Shown piece by piece: positions 9,344 to 18,853 of a DNA stretch of 64,000 bases. Origin of the DNA: Deltaproteobacteria bacterium UBA4427 (GTDB taxonomy: Bacteria; Myxococcota_A; UBA9160; UBA4427); contig DGPZ01000106.1 in NCBI GenBank assembly GCA_002390675.1, forward strand, positions 45,831 through 109,830, given 5' to 3'. Each line of letters begins with the position of its first letter. Position 1 is the stretch's first letter. The notes under the pieces were generated by a model that saw nothing but the letters and a program-made list of their open reading frames with translations, had not been told where the DNA came from and made no database searches. A program made the position numbers and the translations under genes.

Positions 9344-10215
9344 TGTCGAACAAAGGGAGCGACCGATTGACGGAGCGGATTACGCGGCGAGAGACCCAGT
9401 GTGTGCTTTCTGACCGGGGCGAGCGGTATCGCCGGATCTGGCTACCGGAGCAGCCGACCCGGGCGATGATTCTGGTACATGGATATGGCGAACATTCTGG
9501 TCGCTACGACGAAATGGCGATGTATTTCGCAGGTCGCGGCTTCGCGGTGCATGCCTTTGATCAAGCGGGACACGGTCGGACGCATGGTCCTCGCGGTCAT
9601 GTCGATCGATTTGATCGTCTGCCCGAGGAAGTTGCCGAGTTCGTGGTGCAGGTCGGTCACGATCATCCAAATCTTCCCATAACGTTAGTCGGACATAGCA
9701 TGGGCGGGTTGGTCGTCGCAGCAAGCGCTGCACTTCATCACCCCTCTGTTGATCGGATAGTGCTCTCTGGGGCGCTGCTGCAGATAGGCGGCAGCACAGC
9801 GCAGAAGATACAGCTGATGGCGGCGAATCTGTTGTCCTTCGTCGTGCCTAAGTTGGGCTTGTCTGTAGGGCTCGACTCCGAGCTGATCTCTCGGGACCCC
9901 GAAGTGGTGCGGCGCTATCGCGAAGATCCATATGTGAAAGATAGGATCACGGCGCGCTTCGCGTCGGGAATGAATAAGATGGTCGCGCGAATGGCTTCCG
10001 CGGCGGGGCGAGTTGAACGTCCGGTTTTGATCATGCACGGCGCGCAAGATCAACTATCGCAGCCGCAGGGAAGCGTAGGGTTCCATGCTGGACTGGCGCC
10101 GCCGGTAGCAAGTACGAGCCTTTTGAAGCTCTATCCCGGTTTGCGGCACGAAATTTTCAACGAACCAGAACGAGAGCAAGTCTGGCAAGACATGCTGGCG
10201 TGGCTCGACACTTGA
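9343..10215 (+). CDS. Alpha/beta hydrolase, monoacylglycerol lipase-like
   Basis: Predicted serine hydrolase of the lysophospholipase/monoacylglycerol lipase type (Hydrolase_4 family), 290 residues. ATG 9343 overlaps the upstream stop by one base. The N-terminal HGYGEHSGRY (about 46-55) is the typical HGxxxHSxRY oxyanion region. GHSMGG gives nucleophile Ser119. A later strand, VLIMHGAQDQLSQP, provides the acid Asp, and LRHEIFNEP provides the catalytic His. There is no signal peptide. Coupling to a lytic transglycosylase suggests an envelope or lipid-turnover role, which is inference; the substrate is not determinable. Confidence 0.88.
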   Translation: MSNKGSDRLTERITRRETQCVLSDRGERYRRIWLPEQPTRAMILVHGYGEHSGRYDEMAMYFAGRGFAVHAFDQAGHGRTHGPRGHVDRFDRLPEEVAEFVVQVGHDHPNLPITLVGHSMGGLVVAASAALHHPSVDRIVLSGALLQIGGSTAQKIQLMAANLLSFVVPKLGLSVGLDSELISRDPEVVRRYREDPYVKDRITARFASGMNKMVARMASAAGRVERPVLIMHGAQDQLSQPQGSVGFHAGLAPPVASTSLLKLYPGLRHEIFNEPEREQVWQDMLAWLDT

Positions 10216-10264
10216 TCCGGATGCCTACTTTTCTAGGCGCCTAACATGAAGAGAATACGAGACG

Positions 10265-10771
10265 ATGTCTGACGAACTGACGCACCTGGACAAAAAAGGC
10301 CGCGCACGCATGGTGAATGTGGGCGAAAAGGCGGTGACCCACCGCGTATGTATCGCGCGAAGTGAAGTCCGAATGGCACCCGAAACCTTGGCGCGCATCG
10401 TTGAGGGCCGGGTTGCTAAGGGCGACGTGCTCGCGACGGCACGTATCGCGGGAATCCAAGCAGCGAAGCGGACGGGCGAGTGGATTCCTCTCGCGCATCC
10501 GATGCCGATCGATTCGGTCGAGGTGATCTTGGAACCTGCGCCCGACGGGCAGGCCCTTTTGATCGAGACGCGCGTCGAGGCGCACTGGAAGACCGGCGTT
10601 GAAATGGAGGCGTTGGTTGCGGCGTCTGCGGCGGGTCTCACGGTTTATGACATGTGCAAGGCGGTAGACCGAGAGATGGTTGTGGATCGCTGCCGGCTTG
10701 TGGCCAAGCGGGGCGGCAAGAGCGGCGTATTTCGACGCGAAGGTGAATCGGACGTCGATCTGGCCGAGTAG
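10265..10771 (+). CDS. moaC: Cyclic pyranopterin monophosphate synthase (molybdenum cofactor biosynthesis)
   Basis: Converts the MoaA product 3',8-cyclo-7,8-dihydro-GTP to cyclic pyranopterin monophosphate, an early step in molybdopterin synthesis. 168 residues, typical length. Clear MoaC features: LTHLDKKGRARMVNVGEK at the start, KGDVLATARIAGIQAAKRT (about 57-75), the LAHPMPI motif, and near the end VAASAAGLTVYDMCKAVDR and SGGKSG-like KRGGKSG. A short hairpin (10223-10238) precedes it. The other moa genes are not in the window, so it stands alone here. Confidence 0.96.
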   Translation: MSDELTHLDKKGRARMVNVGEKAVTHRVCIARSEVRMAPETLARIVEGRVAKGDVLATARIAGIQAAKRTGEWIPLAHPMPIDSVEVILEPAPDGQALLIETRVEAHWKTGVEMEALVAASAAGLTVYDMCKAVDREMVVDRCRLVAKRGGKSGVFRREGESDVDLAE

Positions 10772-10839
10772 CAGTCTTGCTATAACCGAGGGGCGTTTTT
10801 TAGACCGAGAGCCCTGATGGGACTCCTAGAGAGCATGAA

Positions 10840-11622
10840 ATGGGCTTAGAGCCGGAAGAAGTACGGGCCATGCGCGAGAAAGGCAAAAAAATAGAGAGAT
10901 CGGGGGAACTCGATTTTGAGGAGGGGGGTCTTTCAGCGGAGAGGCAGGATATGACAGCAGAGATCGTTGAGAGAGGACCGATGGTGAGTGGCACGAACCC
11001 GCTGGCGCGCGATCGAAACGCGCCGCGCGTGGTGATTGAGGATCCCGATAGGGAGCTGATCGTGCGATGGCAGGCGGGCGATGAAGCCGCCTTCGAAGAG
11101 CTCATCCGGAAACATGAATCACGCGTCTACCGCTTGCTTTATCGCATGATGGGGAGCAAGGAAGACGCGGAGGACCTCACCCAAGAGACCTTCTTGAGTC
11201 TGCATAGACATGGACATCGCTTCCGTGCCGAGGCGCGCTTTTCGACCTTTGTCTATCGGGTCGCGGCGAACGCCGCGCTCAATCGCCGCCGTTCCTATGG
11301 CCGCGGTCGTGCAAGAGTCGACAAGCTCAAGACGCGTCAGGCAGCCGGTGATGATCTGCCAAGCTCGCCGCGCAACCCAGAAGAGGCTGCACTTGGGATC
11401 GAAATCACGGGCCACGTCCGTGAAGCACTTGACACGCTCTCGCCTTCGCTCCGTATGCCGGTCATCCTCTATGACATCGAAGGTCTCGCCTACGGCGAGA
11501 TCGCCAAGGTGCTCGGCATTGCCGAAGGCACTGTCAAATCCAGGATTCATCGCGCGCGCCAAGCGCTGCGGGAACAGCTCAAAGAAATGCTGGGATCCAA
11601 GACTTCGACCGAGGGTTCTTAA
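10840..11622 (+). CDS. ECF-type RNA polymerase sigma factor
   Basis: Sigma-70 family extracytoplasmic-function sigma factor. Region 2 is seen as HESRVYRLLYRMMGSKEDAE followed by DLTQETFL (core binding and -10 recognition). Region 4 is LSPSLRMPVILYDIEGLAYG then EIAKVLGIAEGTVKSRIHRA, a helix-turn-helix for -35 recognition. The frame starts at ATG 10840 (260 residues), but ATG 10951, with GGAG nine bases upstream, is at least as likely and would remove a poorly conserved acidic N-terminus. It is followed after two bases by a zinc-finger anti-sigma gene, the usual ECF arrangement in which the partner holds the sigma factor inactive. Confidence 0.93.
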   Translation: MGLEPEEVRAMREKGKKIERSGELDFEEGGLSAERQDMTAEIVERGPMVSGTNPLARDRNAPRVVIEDPDRELIVRWQAGDEAAFEELIRKHESRVYRLLYRMMGSKEDAEDLTQETFLSLHRHGHRFRAEARFSTFVYRVAANAALNRRRSYGRGRARVDKLKTRQAAGDDLPSSPRNPEEAALGIEITGHVREALDTLSPSLRMPVILYDIEGLAYGEIAKVLGIAEGTVKSRIHRARQALREQLKEMLGSKTSTEGS

Positions 11623-11624
11623 GC

Positions 11625-12740
11625 GTGAGCAATTTTGGCGTTAGAGGCTCGAACATGAATGAAGATTCGCAGACGCCACAGCCTGTGGAGCTTCGATGTA
11701 AGCAGGTGAAGAATCACTTGCCCGATTACCTCGAAGGTGATCTTTCGCTGGATGACCGAGCTTCGGTCGACGAGCATATTGGCCAGTGCGCCGACTGTGC
11801 CATCGAAGTCCACGAGATGGAAGAGACGGTTCTCTTACTTCGAGGCCTCCCCGAGCCCGAAACACCGCCGATGATCGCGGCGAATGTGATGCGTCGAATT
11901 CGCTCGGGTGAGACTGAGCGGGGTTTCTGGGCGCGCGTTGGACGGGGCTTTGCCTCGGTCTTCGAACCGAGTTTTGTGCTGCCCGCTTCGGCGATGGCGG
12001 TGGCGGCCTTGGCAGTGGTAACGATTCAATCTCCGAGCCAACTCGGAGTTCCCGCTTTTCAGAACGCCGAGACGAGCGGCGCAGGGATCGCTGGGGCTGT
12101 CGTTGCGCCTTTGCGGAGTGACTCCGCTGGTGGAAGGCTGCCGTTGTCAGCAGATGCCGAGACGGGTGGTGCTCGGAACTTCGTGCAGACACCTCTGACG
12201 CAAATATCCGCGGAGACACGTCGTGACGTTGTTGTCGCTTCTCCATTTACTCGGGGCTTCGTCGTTCAGGGCGAAGGAGACGCGCCGAGCAATTTCCGAA
12301 CTCCCGTGATGGCAGGCGGCGCTCCACCGGCATTCTTTGCGGAGCGTCCGGCTCCCCTCATTGAGCGACCTTCTTCGGGAACCCGCGTGCCGCGTTCTGG
12401 ATTCGCCGGTGCAGTGCCTGTTGCTGGGCCTGTGCCCGTAGGCGCACTCGAAGCGGTCCGGTCAAAACGTGGGGGTTCAGTTTTATCGGAAGCGGTCAGC
12501 TCCGGCGGCGAAGATGCCCGGGACGGATGGATCGCAATCGGTCTTCAGCGCCCCACCGAGTTTGCACGTTTTCTGAATGCCAAGACCTTGGCCGAACAAG
12601 AACTTTGGGTCGAACGACTCGCGCAGCGAGCCGAGGCTCGCGGGCTGCTCGTTGAATTGGTTGGTGCACTCGATTCGAGTGGTGATGCCGCGGCTGGCGT
12701 TCTTGCCGGAGATTTTCGCGCAGCTCGAAAATCTCGCTGA
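11625..12740 (+). CDS. Anti-sigma factor with N-terminal zinc-finger (zf-HC2)
   Basis: Membrane-anchored partner of the upstream ECF sigma factor. From GTG 11625 it has 371 residues; ATG 11655 is an alternative start. The N-terminal domain has CKQVKNHLPDYLEGDLS then DEHIGQCADC, the His-x3-Cys-x2-Cys zinc-binding anti-sigma module. A hydrophobic stretch (FVLPASAMAVAALAVVTI) is the likely single transmembrane helix. The long C-terminal part is rich in Pro, Ala, Ser and Gly and should be periplasmic and flexible, ending in a short helical region. It probably releases the sigma factor on envelope stress. The signal is unknown. Confidence 0.85.
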   Translation: MSNFGVRGSNMNEDSQTPQPVELRCKQVKNHLPDYLEGDLSLDDRASVDEHIGQCADCAIEVHEMEETVLLLRGLPEPETPPMIAANVMRRIRSGETERGFWARVGRGFASVFEPSFVLPASAMAVAALAVVTIQSPSQLGVPAFQNAETSGAGIAGAVVAPLRSDSAGGRLPLSADAETGGARNFVQTPLTQISAETRRDVVVASPFTRGFVVQGEGDAPSNFRTPVMAGGAPPAFFAERPAPLIERPSSGTRVPRSGFAGAVPVAGPVPVGALEAVRSKRGGSVLSEAVSSGGEDARDGWIAIGLQRPTEFARFLNAKTLAEQELWVERLAQRAEARGLLVELVGALDSSGDAAAGVLAGDFRAARKSR

Positions 12741-13023
12741 TTCAGCCTTCCTTTCGTCTATTCTCACCCGCGCCGACCGATCGCGCACCATCCATCCCTC
12801 GGATTTTGAATGTTAGTTCCGGTTTAGCTGCATAACCTACGTCTTTCTTCGGGACGCGTGAGGAACAGCACTGGCCACTAGGCTGCGGCATCGTTGCCTT
12901 GTGGCGCCGCATTCACGGCTCCAACGTGCCCATGAGGACGCAGTCGGTCTAGGCTCGAGCCTACGCCTAAGATGAGCCCCCTCCGCATCCGATAGGTCAT
13001 TTTGATCAAACGGATTAGGGTGA

Positions 13024-13794
13024 ATGCGAGGGCAGTTGGCTGGCTCAGGTGGCGTGAGGACAGAGTTAGGGATCAGGGTTGTCGCGGGAGCCTCTCGCGT
13101 TTTTGACGGCCCGAGGGAGCGGCTTGCTCGGCACGGGCCCTCGGTTCTCTCCGAGGCCGAATTGATCGCTCTTCTGCTTCGGACCGGGGTTCCTGGTAGC
13201 GATGCTATGAGCGTCGCCCGGCTAGTGCTCTATCGTGTCGGAGGACTAACGTCTCTTGCACGGACTCCGGTGTGCGTGCTTGAAACGATACCAGGGGTCG
13301 GGCCCGCGAAGGCAGCGAGCCTGGTCGCAGCCTTCGAGGTCGCACGACGACTCGAGAGTGAGCCCCTAGAACTCTCCCGGCCGATCCGAAGTCCTTGTGA
13401 CGTCGAACGCCACTTCGCGCCGCGCGTTCGGAGTGCGAAGAGGGAATCGTTTTTCGTTCTCTTGCTGGACGGACGTCATCGATTTATCGCAGAAGAAGAA
13501 GTGTCTAGAGGAACACTCACGTCGAGCCTTGTGCATCCACGGGAGGTTTTTAGAGAAGCGATCCGAAGCGCGGCGTCCGCCCTCGTTTTGGTTCACAACC
13601 ATCCGAGCGGCGATCCTACGCCGAGCGCGGAGGACAGATCCGTGACGACTCGACTCGCCGAGGCTGGGCGGCTTCTCGGAATTGAGGTGATTGATCACGT
13701 CGTTGTCTCCTGCCGAGGCCACTACTCGTTTAGAGAGTCTGGGGAAGCGCCTTGGGACCGTATTGTGGAGCCAGTCGACGCGCGGACTGAGTAG
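13024..13794 (+). CDS. radC: RadC/JAB1-MPN domain protein
   Basis: RadC-family protein with an N-terminal UPF0758 helix-hairpin-helix region and C-terminal MPN/JAMM metalloprotease fold; 256 residues. ERLARHGPSVLSEAELIALL and the helix-hairpin-helix ETIPGVGPAKAASLVAAFE are clear. The C-terminal metal motif is HNHPSGDPTPSAED (His-x-His...Asp), followed by DRSVTTRLAEAGRLLGIEVI. Despite the name, a role in DNA repair is not established for this family. A perfect 8-bp hairpin (13863-13883) lies downstream. About 280 unassigned bases precede it. Confidence 0.92.
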   Translation: MRGQLAGSGGVRTELGIRVVAGASRVFDGPRERLARHGPSVLSEAELIALLLRTGVPGSDAMSVARLVLYRVGGLTSLARTPVCVLETIPGVGPAKAASLVAAFEVARRLESEPLELSRPIRSPCDVERHFAPRVRSAKRESFFVLLLDGRHRFIAEEEVSRGTLTSSLVHPREVFREAIRSAASALVLVHNHPSGDPTPSAEDRSVTTRLAEAGRLLGIEVIDHVVVSCRGHYSFRESGEAPWDRIVEPVDARTE

Positions 13795-13862
13795 GAACTA
13801 GGTGTTTCAATCGAGCGAGTTCCGTCCGGATGCGCCGGTGAGTCAGCGTTGACTTGCTCTTA

Positions 13863-13883
13863 AAGCCGCCATGCAGGCGGCTT
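13863..13883 (+). terminator. Hairpin downstream of radC
   Basis: A perfect 8-bp inverted repeat (13863-13870 with 13876-13883) with a 5-base loop, 68 bases past the radC stop. No T-run follows, so termination is possible but not assured. Confidence 0.4.
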
Positions 13884-14068
13884 GGAGCGTCCCTGAGGGG
13901 AACTTGATGTACCAGCTAAAGGTTTTGAGGGCATTCGGACGATGAAGCAAGTTTAGAGGAACTCACGTATCGAATTGTGCGTTGAGAGGTCGTGGTGCGT
14001 ACGAGAGGGTTGGCCCTCCGCTAGGTGATTTCCGAGCGAAGTTGGGTACGCGATCTGGAGTCGAATCG

Positions 14069-14470
14069 ATGGCAAAAATCAGTCTGGACGCGAAGAGCGG
14101 AAGTGAGGACAACTCTCTGGAGGGCGCAGACCGACGTCGAACGGGGCGATCCTCCATCATCGTCCGAATCGATTACTCGACCGTCGACGAAATGTTCTCG
14201 GAGTTCACCCGTGACATCAACGAAGGTGGCCTCTTTATCGAAACCGCGAAGCTCGTCCCGGCCGGAACCGAAGTATCCATGCAGTTCTATCTCCCTGGTA
14301 GCGACGAAGTCCTACAAACTATTGGTCGCGTCGTTCGAGTCTCGAGTGGGCCCTCCGTAAGTGCCGGAGCATCCTCGGGTATGGGTGTCGAATTCGATGA
14401 ACTGACCTCAGAAGATCGCTTGAAAATTGATCGCATCGTGCGCGGGCTTCGCTCCGCTGCCGACGAATAG
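14069..14470 (+). CDS. PilZ domain protein
   Basis: Small (133-residue) cyclic-di-GMP receptor-type protein. ATG 14069; the frame is open upstream but not coding-like. DRRRTGR (about 21-27) is close to the RxxxR half of the PilZ c-di-GMP motif, and TRDINEGGLFIET provides the D/NxSxGG-like second half, here with Asn-Glu-Gly-Gly. The rest (GTEVSMQFYLPG, GRVVRVS, GMGVEFDEL) follows the beta-barrel of the family. It resembles the Myxococcus-type single-domain PilZ subgroup. It stands alone, convergent to ssb. A role with the type IV pilus ATPase elsewhere in the window is possible but unproven. Confidence 0.88.
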   Translation: MAKISLDAKSGSEDNSLEGADRRRTGRSSIIVRIDYSTVDEMFSEFTRDINEGGLFIETAKLVPAGTEVSMQFYLPGSDEVLQTIGRVVRVSSGPSVSAGASSGMGVEFDELTSEDRLKIDRIVRGLRSAADE

Positions 14471-14687
14471 CCCAAGCCGACTAACACATACTTGTGCCGC
14501 TAGTCGACGCTAGATTCCGCAGTTGATCCGCGTACGGGATTCGCTTACGCGCCTCGCAGCGCAAATGCGGAAACCGAACGTAACTTAGCCCTAGGGCCGG
14601 TAAGTTGAGGGAATAGGCACGGCCGATCCCATCGGTCAGCTCGAGATGGGTGATTGCTCGGAGGGCCTGTCAGAGTAACGAAATGCC

Positions 14688-15164
14688 CTAAAACGGGATG
14701 TCGTCATCCAGAGGCGGGGAAGAATCCATTCCTCCTCCACCACCACCGATTGGTGCGCCTCCGCCACCGCTCGGTGCACCACCGCCGCCGTAGTTGCCGC
14801 CACCTGCGCCACCACCACCACCACCGCCATCTTGGCGCGGCCCGATGAAGTTGACAGTGCTGGCGTTAATCTCGGTCGTGTACCGCTTGGCGCCTTCTTT
14901 ATCTTCCCACTCGCGGGTCTGAATGCGGCCTTCGATATAAACGGTGCGGCCCTTCGAGAGGTACTGGTTACACATCTCGGCGGTCTTGCCCCAGACGACG
15001 ATGCGGTGCCATTCGGTTCGCTCTTGGCGCTCGCCGCTCTTGTCGTTCCAGGTCTCGCTGGTCGCCAAGGTGAAGTTTACGACGGACTGGCCGTTCGGAG
15101 TCGTACGGAGCTCCGGGTCGCGACCGAGGTTACCGACGAGAATTGCTTTATTGACACCTGCCAT
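14688..15164 (-). CDS. ssb: Single-stranded DNA-binding protein
   Basis: Coats single-stranded DNA during replication, recombination and repair. 158 residues from ATG 15164 (GGAG upstream); the longer open frame is not supported. The N-terminal OB fold is canonical: NKAILVGNLGRDPELRTTPN, then WHRIVVWGKTAEMCNQYLSK and GRIQTREWEDKEG. The linker (about 115-148) is almost all glycine with some Ala, Ser and Pro. The tail ends in DDDIPF, the acidic tip that recruits partner proteins. The promoter should lie in the 411-base gap shared with ftsK. Confidence 0.97.
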   Translation of the reverse strand: MAGVNKAILVGNLGRDPELRTTPNGQSVVNFTLATSETWNDKSGERQERTEWHRIVVWGKTAEMCNQYLSKGRTVYIEGRIQTREWEDKEGAKRYTTEINASTVNFIGPRQDGGGGGGGAGGGNYGGGGAPSGGGGAPIGGGGGGMDSSPPLDDDIPF

Positions 15165-15575
15165 TGTGGGGGCTCCAGCGGGACGTTTTTGAGTGAAATA
15201 GGGGGCGAATCCTTGGACTCGTAGATAGCGGAGTGTTCCGCCGTGGTCGAAATGCGTCAAGGGAAGTCTGGCTGTTCACTTGGACTCGCCCTTTCCGCGA
15301 ACTGAGGGCCACGGTATCCTGAGGCGGTTCTCCTCTCCGGGGGGTGAGGGAATTCGAGTGCGCGTGGTCGCGCCCGCTCGGCATCACCGATTCGTCGGGG
15401 CCGAGGAGCGAAGCCACCTTCGTCGAAGACCTACCGCCAGGATGGGCCCGAATCTTGCTTTGTTCCAGGACGACGTCGCCGTCTCCGGAATACAGATCCG
15501 GAAGAGTTCGTTTTCTGGAAGTCCCGAATTCGTGCTCATGTAGGCATTTAGCGGCGTTCGTTCGGGGGGGCGAGC
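15165..15575. other. Divergent promoter region between ssb and ftsK
   Basis: 411 bases with no convincing gene. The open frames here lack family motifs and are probably antisense shadows. It should carry promoters for ssb (leftward) and ftsK (rightward); I could not single out a reliable -35/-10 pair. Confidence 0.35.
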
Positions 15576-18083
15576 ATGGCAAGGGCGGCAGCAAAGTCGC
15601 GGGCAAAGAAAGGCGGACGCACAGCGTCGGCCGGACGAGATCAGGACGAGGCCGACGGCCCGATTCTGATTGCCGCGGGTTCTGAGATTGCAGGACTTAT
15701 CCTGATAGGGCTTTCCTTGCTCGCAACGCTCGCGCTAGCGACGTATGCGCCTGAGGACCCGATCGCGAAGCTCGTCGAAGTCCGAAACAGCGCAGGCCCC
15801 GTTGGTGCGACCCTTGCGGGTTGGCTTCTGGGCGCTTTCGGCTCGGGGGCGATCGTCCTCGTAGCTTCCTGCGCTTTTCTTGGCGGTCGCCTCGTGATGA
15901 GCCTCGGTTTCCCGGGACTCTTCTCTCGCTTCTGGATTGGCGCTGCATTGCTTATCCCAACGGTCGCGCTGCTTCCGCCGCTGCTTTTTGATCTCGCGCC
16001 GGCAGCGATACCTTGGATCGAGCCAGGCTGGCTAGGAGGAAAGGGCGCTTCGACTCTGACGCTGCTTTTCGGGAATGCTGGTGCCCTGGTACTGACGAGC
16101 CTTTTTCTGGTCGTCAGCGTGTTGTCGCTGACCGGAATTTCGACGGGTACAACCCTGACCGCGATTGGCCAGGGCGCCACCTGGACCTTGGGTTATTTGA
16201 TGGCCTTCGGTGAGTGGGTTTATGCTGGGCTAGGAACGGCGCTCGATGCACTCGTCCGTGGTATTCAATCGACAGTCGCAGCACTTAGGCGCTCGATCAC
16301 ACAGGCTCGTGAGGCGATTACCTCGATTTCGGTTCGCCGAGAACAGCGTGCGCGTCGCGAGCGTGTGCAAGAACGCCGCGAGCCGGAGGTGAGCTTCGAG
16401 GAAGAGCTGCGCGACCAGGAAGAAGCGGCAGTGCCGGTCAAGGTGCTGGCCCCGCCGGAAGAGGTTCCAGAGCCGCCCGTGCGTCGTCTCCGTGCCGGGG
16501 AAGAACCGGACATCGTCGACCACGGCGAAGAGCGCAAGCGCTTGAAGAAGCCCGAACAAGAAGCTTTCCGCTTTCACGAGGGCGGCCCAGCCGGCCCCTT
16601 TAAGCTGCCCGATTCATCGATCTTTATGTCGCCGCCCGAAGGCGGTCGCAAGTACGATCGAGATTCGCTGCTCATGAATTCGAAGATCCTCGAGAAGAAG
16701 CTCGCGGATTTCGGGGTGACCGGTCGTGTGGTGCGTGTGCATCCCGGACCCGTGATCACTATGTACGAATACGAGCCGGCTGCGGGTATCAAGGTCAACA
16801 AGATCGTGGGCCTGACCGACGATCTGACAATGGCGCTGCGTGCAATGTCGATTCGTATTATCGCACCGCTGCCGGGGAAGTCCGTCGTCGGGATCGAAGT
16901 TCCTAATCCCGAGCGAGAGATCGTCTACCTGCGCGAAATGTTCGAGTCCGAGAGCTTTCGTAAGAGCACGGGCGTGCTGTCTGTCGCGATGGGCAAGGAC
17001 ATCTTTGGTAATTCCGTAACTTCAGATCTGGCTAAGATGCCGCATTTGCTAGTCGCCGGTTCTACCGGTACGGGTAAGTCCGTCTTCTTGAACTCGTTCC
17101 TTTGCTCGCTGTTATGTCGTGCGACGCCGGATGAGCTCAAGCTCTTGCTGGTTGACCCGAAGATGCTGGAGCTGTCGATTTATGACGGGATTCCACATCT
17201 GATCGCCGATGTGGTGACGAGCCCTAAGCGCGCTGCAGCGGCGCTGCAAGGCGTCGTACGTAAGATGGAAGAGCGGTATCAGATGATGTCCGCGACGGGC
17301 GTTCGCAATATCGATCAGTTCAATGAGAAGGCTCGTAAGAAGCTCTACGAGGGGGAAGAGTCCTTCCGCCTCAAACAGAAGCCTGGCCAGACGGAAGGCG
17401 AAGAGATCGAGTGGCAGGTGCTGCCTTACATCGTCGTCGTGATCGACGAGCTCGCCGACCTCATGATGTCCTCGGCGAAGGAGGTAGAAGAGTCGCTTCA
17501 GCGCTTGGCGCAGATGGCGCGTGCCTCGGGCATCCATCTCGTGCTCGCTACCCAGCGGCCGAGTGTCGACGTCTTGACGGGGGTCATCAAGGCGAACTTC
17601 CCCGCACGCGTGTCCTTCCAAGTGTCGAGCGGCATCGACTCGCGAACGATTCTGGACCAAAAGGGTGCGGACGATCTGCTCGGGATGGGCGACATGCTCT
17701 TCCTCCCGCCGGGAACCGCGCTGTTGCAGAGAATTCACGGTCCTTTCGTGAACGAAGACGAAGTCCACGACCTCGTAGCATTCCTAAAGGAACAGGGACG
17801 ACCCGTTTTCGACGAAGATCTGGTGCGAGCGGCCGTGGAGGCAGAGAAGAGCGAGAATCGCGGCGAAGACGAAGACGAGATGTTCGACCAAGCGGTCGAA
17901 ATCGTCGCGACGACCCGCAATGCTTCAATCTCCTATGTCCAGCGCCGTCTCAAAATCGGTTACAACCGAGCGGCTCGGATCATTGAGCAGATGGAGCTAG
18001 ACGGAATGATTGGGCCCCAGGTTGGTTCCAAGGGGCGTGAAGTCCTGATGCCTGTACCTACGGTCGAGGACGAGCTCCTCTAG
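15576..18083 (+). CDS. ftsK: DNA translocase FtsK/SpoIIIE family
   Basis: Septal ATP-driven DNA pump that clears chromosome ends and aligns dif sites during division. 835 residues. The N-terminal ~200 residues hold about four membrane helices (e.g. AGLILIGLSLLATLALATYA; ALVLTSLFLVVSVLSL). A charged linker (about 225-345) follows. The motor domain has VVRVHPGPVITMYEYEPAAG, the Walker A loop AGSTGTGKSVF (about 493-503), Walker B IVVVIDELADLMM, and the ARASGIHLVLATQRPSVDV motif. The C-terminal winged-helix gamma domain that reads KOPS is seen in SYVQRRLKIGYNRAARIIEQ. lolA follows after 35 bases. Confidence 0.96.
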   Translation: MARAAAKSRAKKGGRTASAGRDQDEADGPILIAAGSEIAGLILIGLSLLATLALATYAPEDPIAKLVEVRNSAGPVGATLAGWLLGAFGSGAIVLVASCAFLGGRLVMSLGFPGLFSRFWIGAALLIPTVALLPPLLFDLAPAAIPWIEPGWLGGKGASTLTLLFGNAGALVLTSLFLVVSVLSLTGISTGTTLTAIGQGATWTLGYLMAFGEWVYAGLGTALDALVRGIQSTVAALRRSITQAREAITSISVRREQRARRERVQERREPEVSFEEELRDQEEAAVPVKVLAPPEEVPEPPVRRLRAGEEPDIVDHGEERKRLKKPEQEAFRFHEGGPAGPFKLPDSSIFMSPPEGGRKYDRDSLLMNSKILEKKLADFGVTGRVVRVHPGPVITMYEYEPAAGIKVNKIVGLTDDLTMALRAMSIRIIAPLPGKSVVGIEVPNPEREIVYLREMFESESFRKSTGVLSVAMGKDIFGNSVTSDLAKMPHLLVAGSTGTGKSVFLNSFLCSLLCRATPDELKLLLVDPKMLELSIYDGIPHLIADVVTSPKRAAAALQGVVRKMEERYQMMSATGVRNIDQFNEKARKKLYEGEESFRLKQKPGQTEGEEIEWQVLPYIVVVIDELADLMMSSAKEVEESLQRLAQMARASGIHLVLATQRPSVDVLTGVIKANFPARVSFQVSSGIDSRTILDQKGADDLLGMGDMLFLPPGTALLQRIHGPFVNEDEVHDLVAFLKEQGRPVFDEDLVRAAVEAEKSENRGEDEDEMFDQAVEIVATTRNASISYVQRRLKIGYNRAARIIEQMELDGMIGPQVGSKGREVLMPVPTVEDELL

Positions 18084-18118
18084 GGGCTCTGCTGACGAAA
18101 ATTCCTGCGAGGTGTCGA

Positions 18119-18853
18119 GTGGCTAGGCGGACGGGTATACGCGCAATCACGGTCGCGATTCTAATGAGCTGCATCTCGTCTGCGGCGATCGCGGGGGAGG
18201 TGGCTCCGGCCGCGCCTGTGGTGAAGGATTCAGCTTGTCAGAAAGGACAGGCCGAAACGACGGCGCGCACCGTACAGGCTCGCTATGACGGAATTCGAGA
18301 TCTCGCAGCGGTCTTTGAGCAGGAGAGCCAGTCTACGACTTTCGGCGGTTCCGCATTGATGGACGACACGGTGAAGCGTGGCAACGTGGTTTTCTCGAAG
18401 CCCGGGAAGATGCGTTGGACGTACGGTGATCCCGAGCCGAGTGTGGTTGTGAGTGATGGCTCAACGCTTTGGATTTATGATGTTGCCGGGGCCACGGCGA
18501 CAAGGCTTGACGTGACGGCTGGCTATCTAACGGGCGCGGCACTGCAGTTCTTGCTCGGGGATGGGAATATCCTGGAGGAGTACGATGTCTCCGCTTTGGA
18601 ATGCTCAGCTGCACAGGTTGTTCTGGATCTTCTGCCGCTTGAAGACGCGACCTATGAACGGCTTGGCCTTGTGGCTGATCCGAAGACAGGCGACATCCTC
18701 GCGACCTCCCTCGTCGATCTCTTTGGCAATGTCACGGTCATCCGCTTTGAGGATGTAGCCGTCAACCAATCGCCGGATGCGAAGATCTTCGTGTTTGAGG
18801 CGCCCGAGGGCGTCGAGGTCATCAACTACGCCGCGATACCGGGAGCGAACTGA
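18119..18853 (+). CDS. lolA: Outer-membrane lipoprotein carrier protein LolA
   Basis: Periplasmic chaperone that ferries lipoproteins from the inner-membrane LolCDE complex to the outer membrane. 244 residues from GTG 18119. The N-terminus is a signal peptide (RRTGIRAITVAILMSCISSA, cleaved near AIAGE). The LolA core is recognisable: a short helix DLAAVFEQESQSTTFGG, then GNVVFSKPGKMRWTYGDPEP and SDGSTLWIYD, matching the family's open beta-barrel. It follows ftsK closely, a common arrangement, and supports an outer-membrane host. Confidence 0.93.
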   Translation: MARRTGIRAITVAILMSCISSAAIAGEVAPAAPVVKDSACQKGQAETTARTVQARYDGIRDLAAVFEQESQSTTFGGSALMDDTVKRGNVVFSKPGKMRWTYGDPEPSVVVSDGSTLWIYDVAGATATRLDVTAGYLTGAALQFLLGDGNILEEYDVSALECSAAQVVLDLLPLEDATYERLGLVADPKTGDILATSLVDLFGNVTVIRFEDVAVNQSPDAKIFVFEAPEGVEVINYAAIPGAN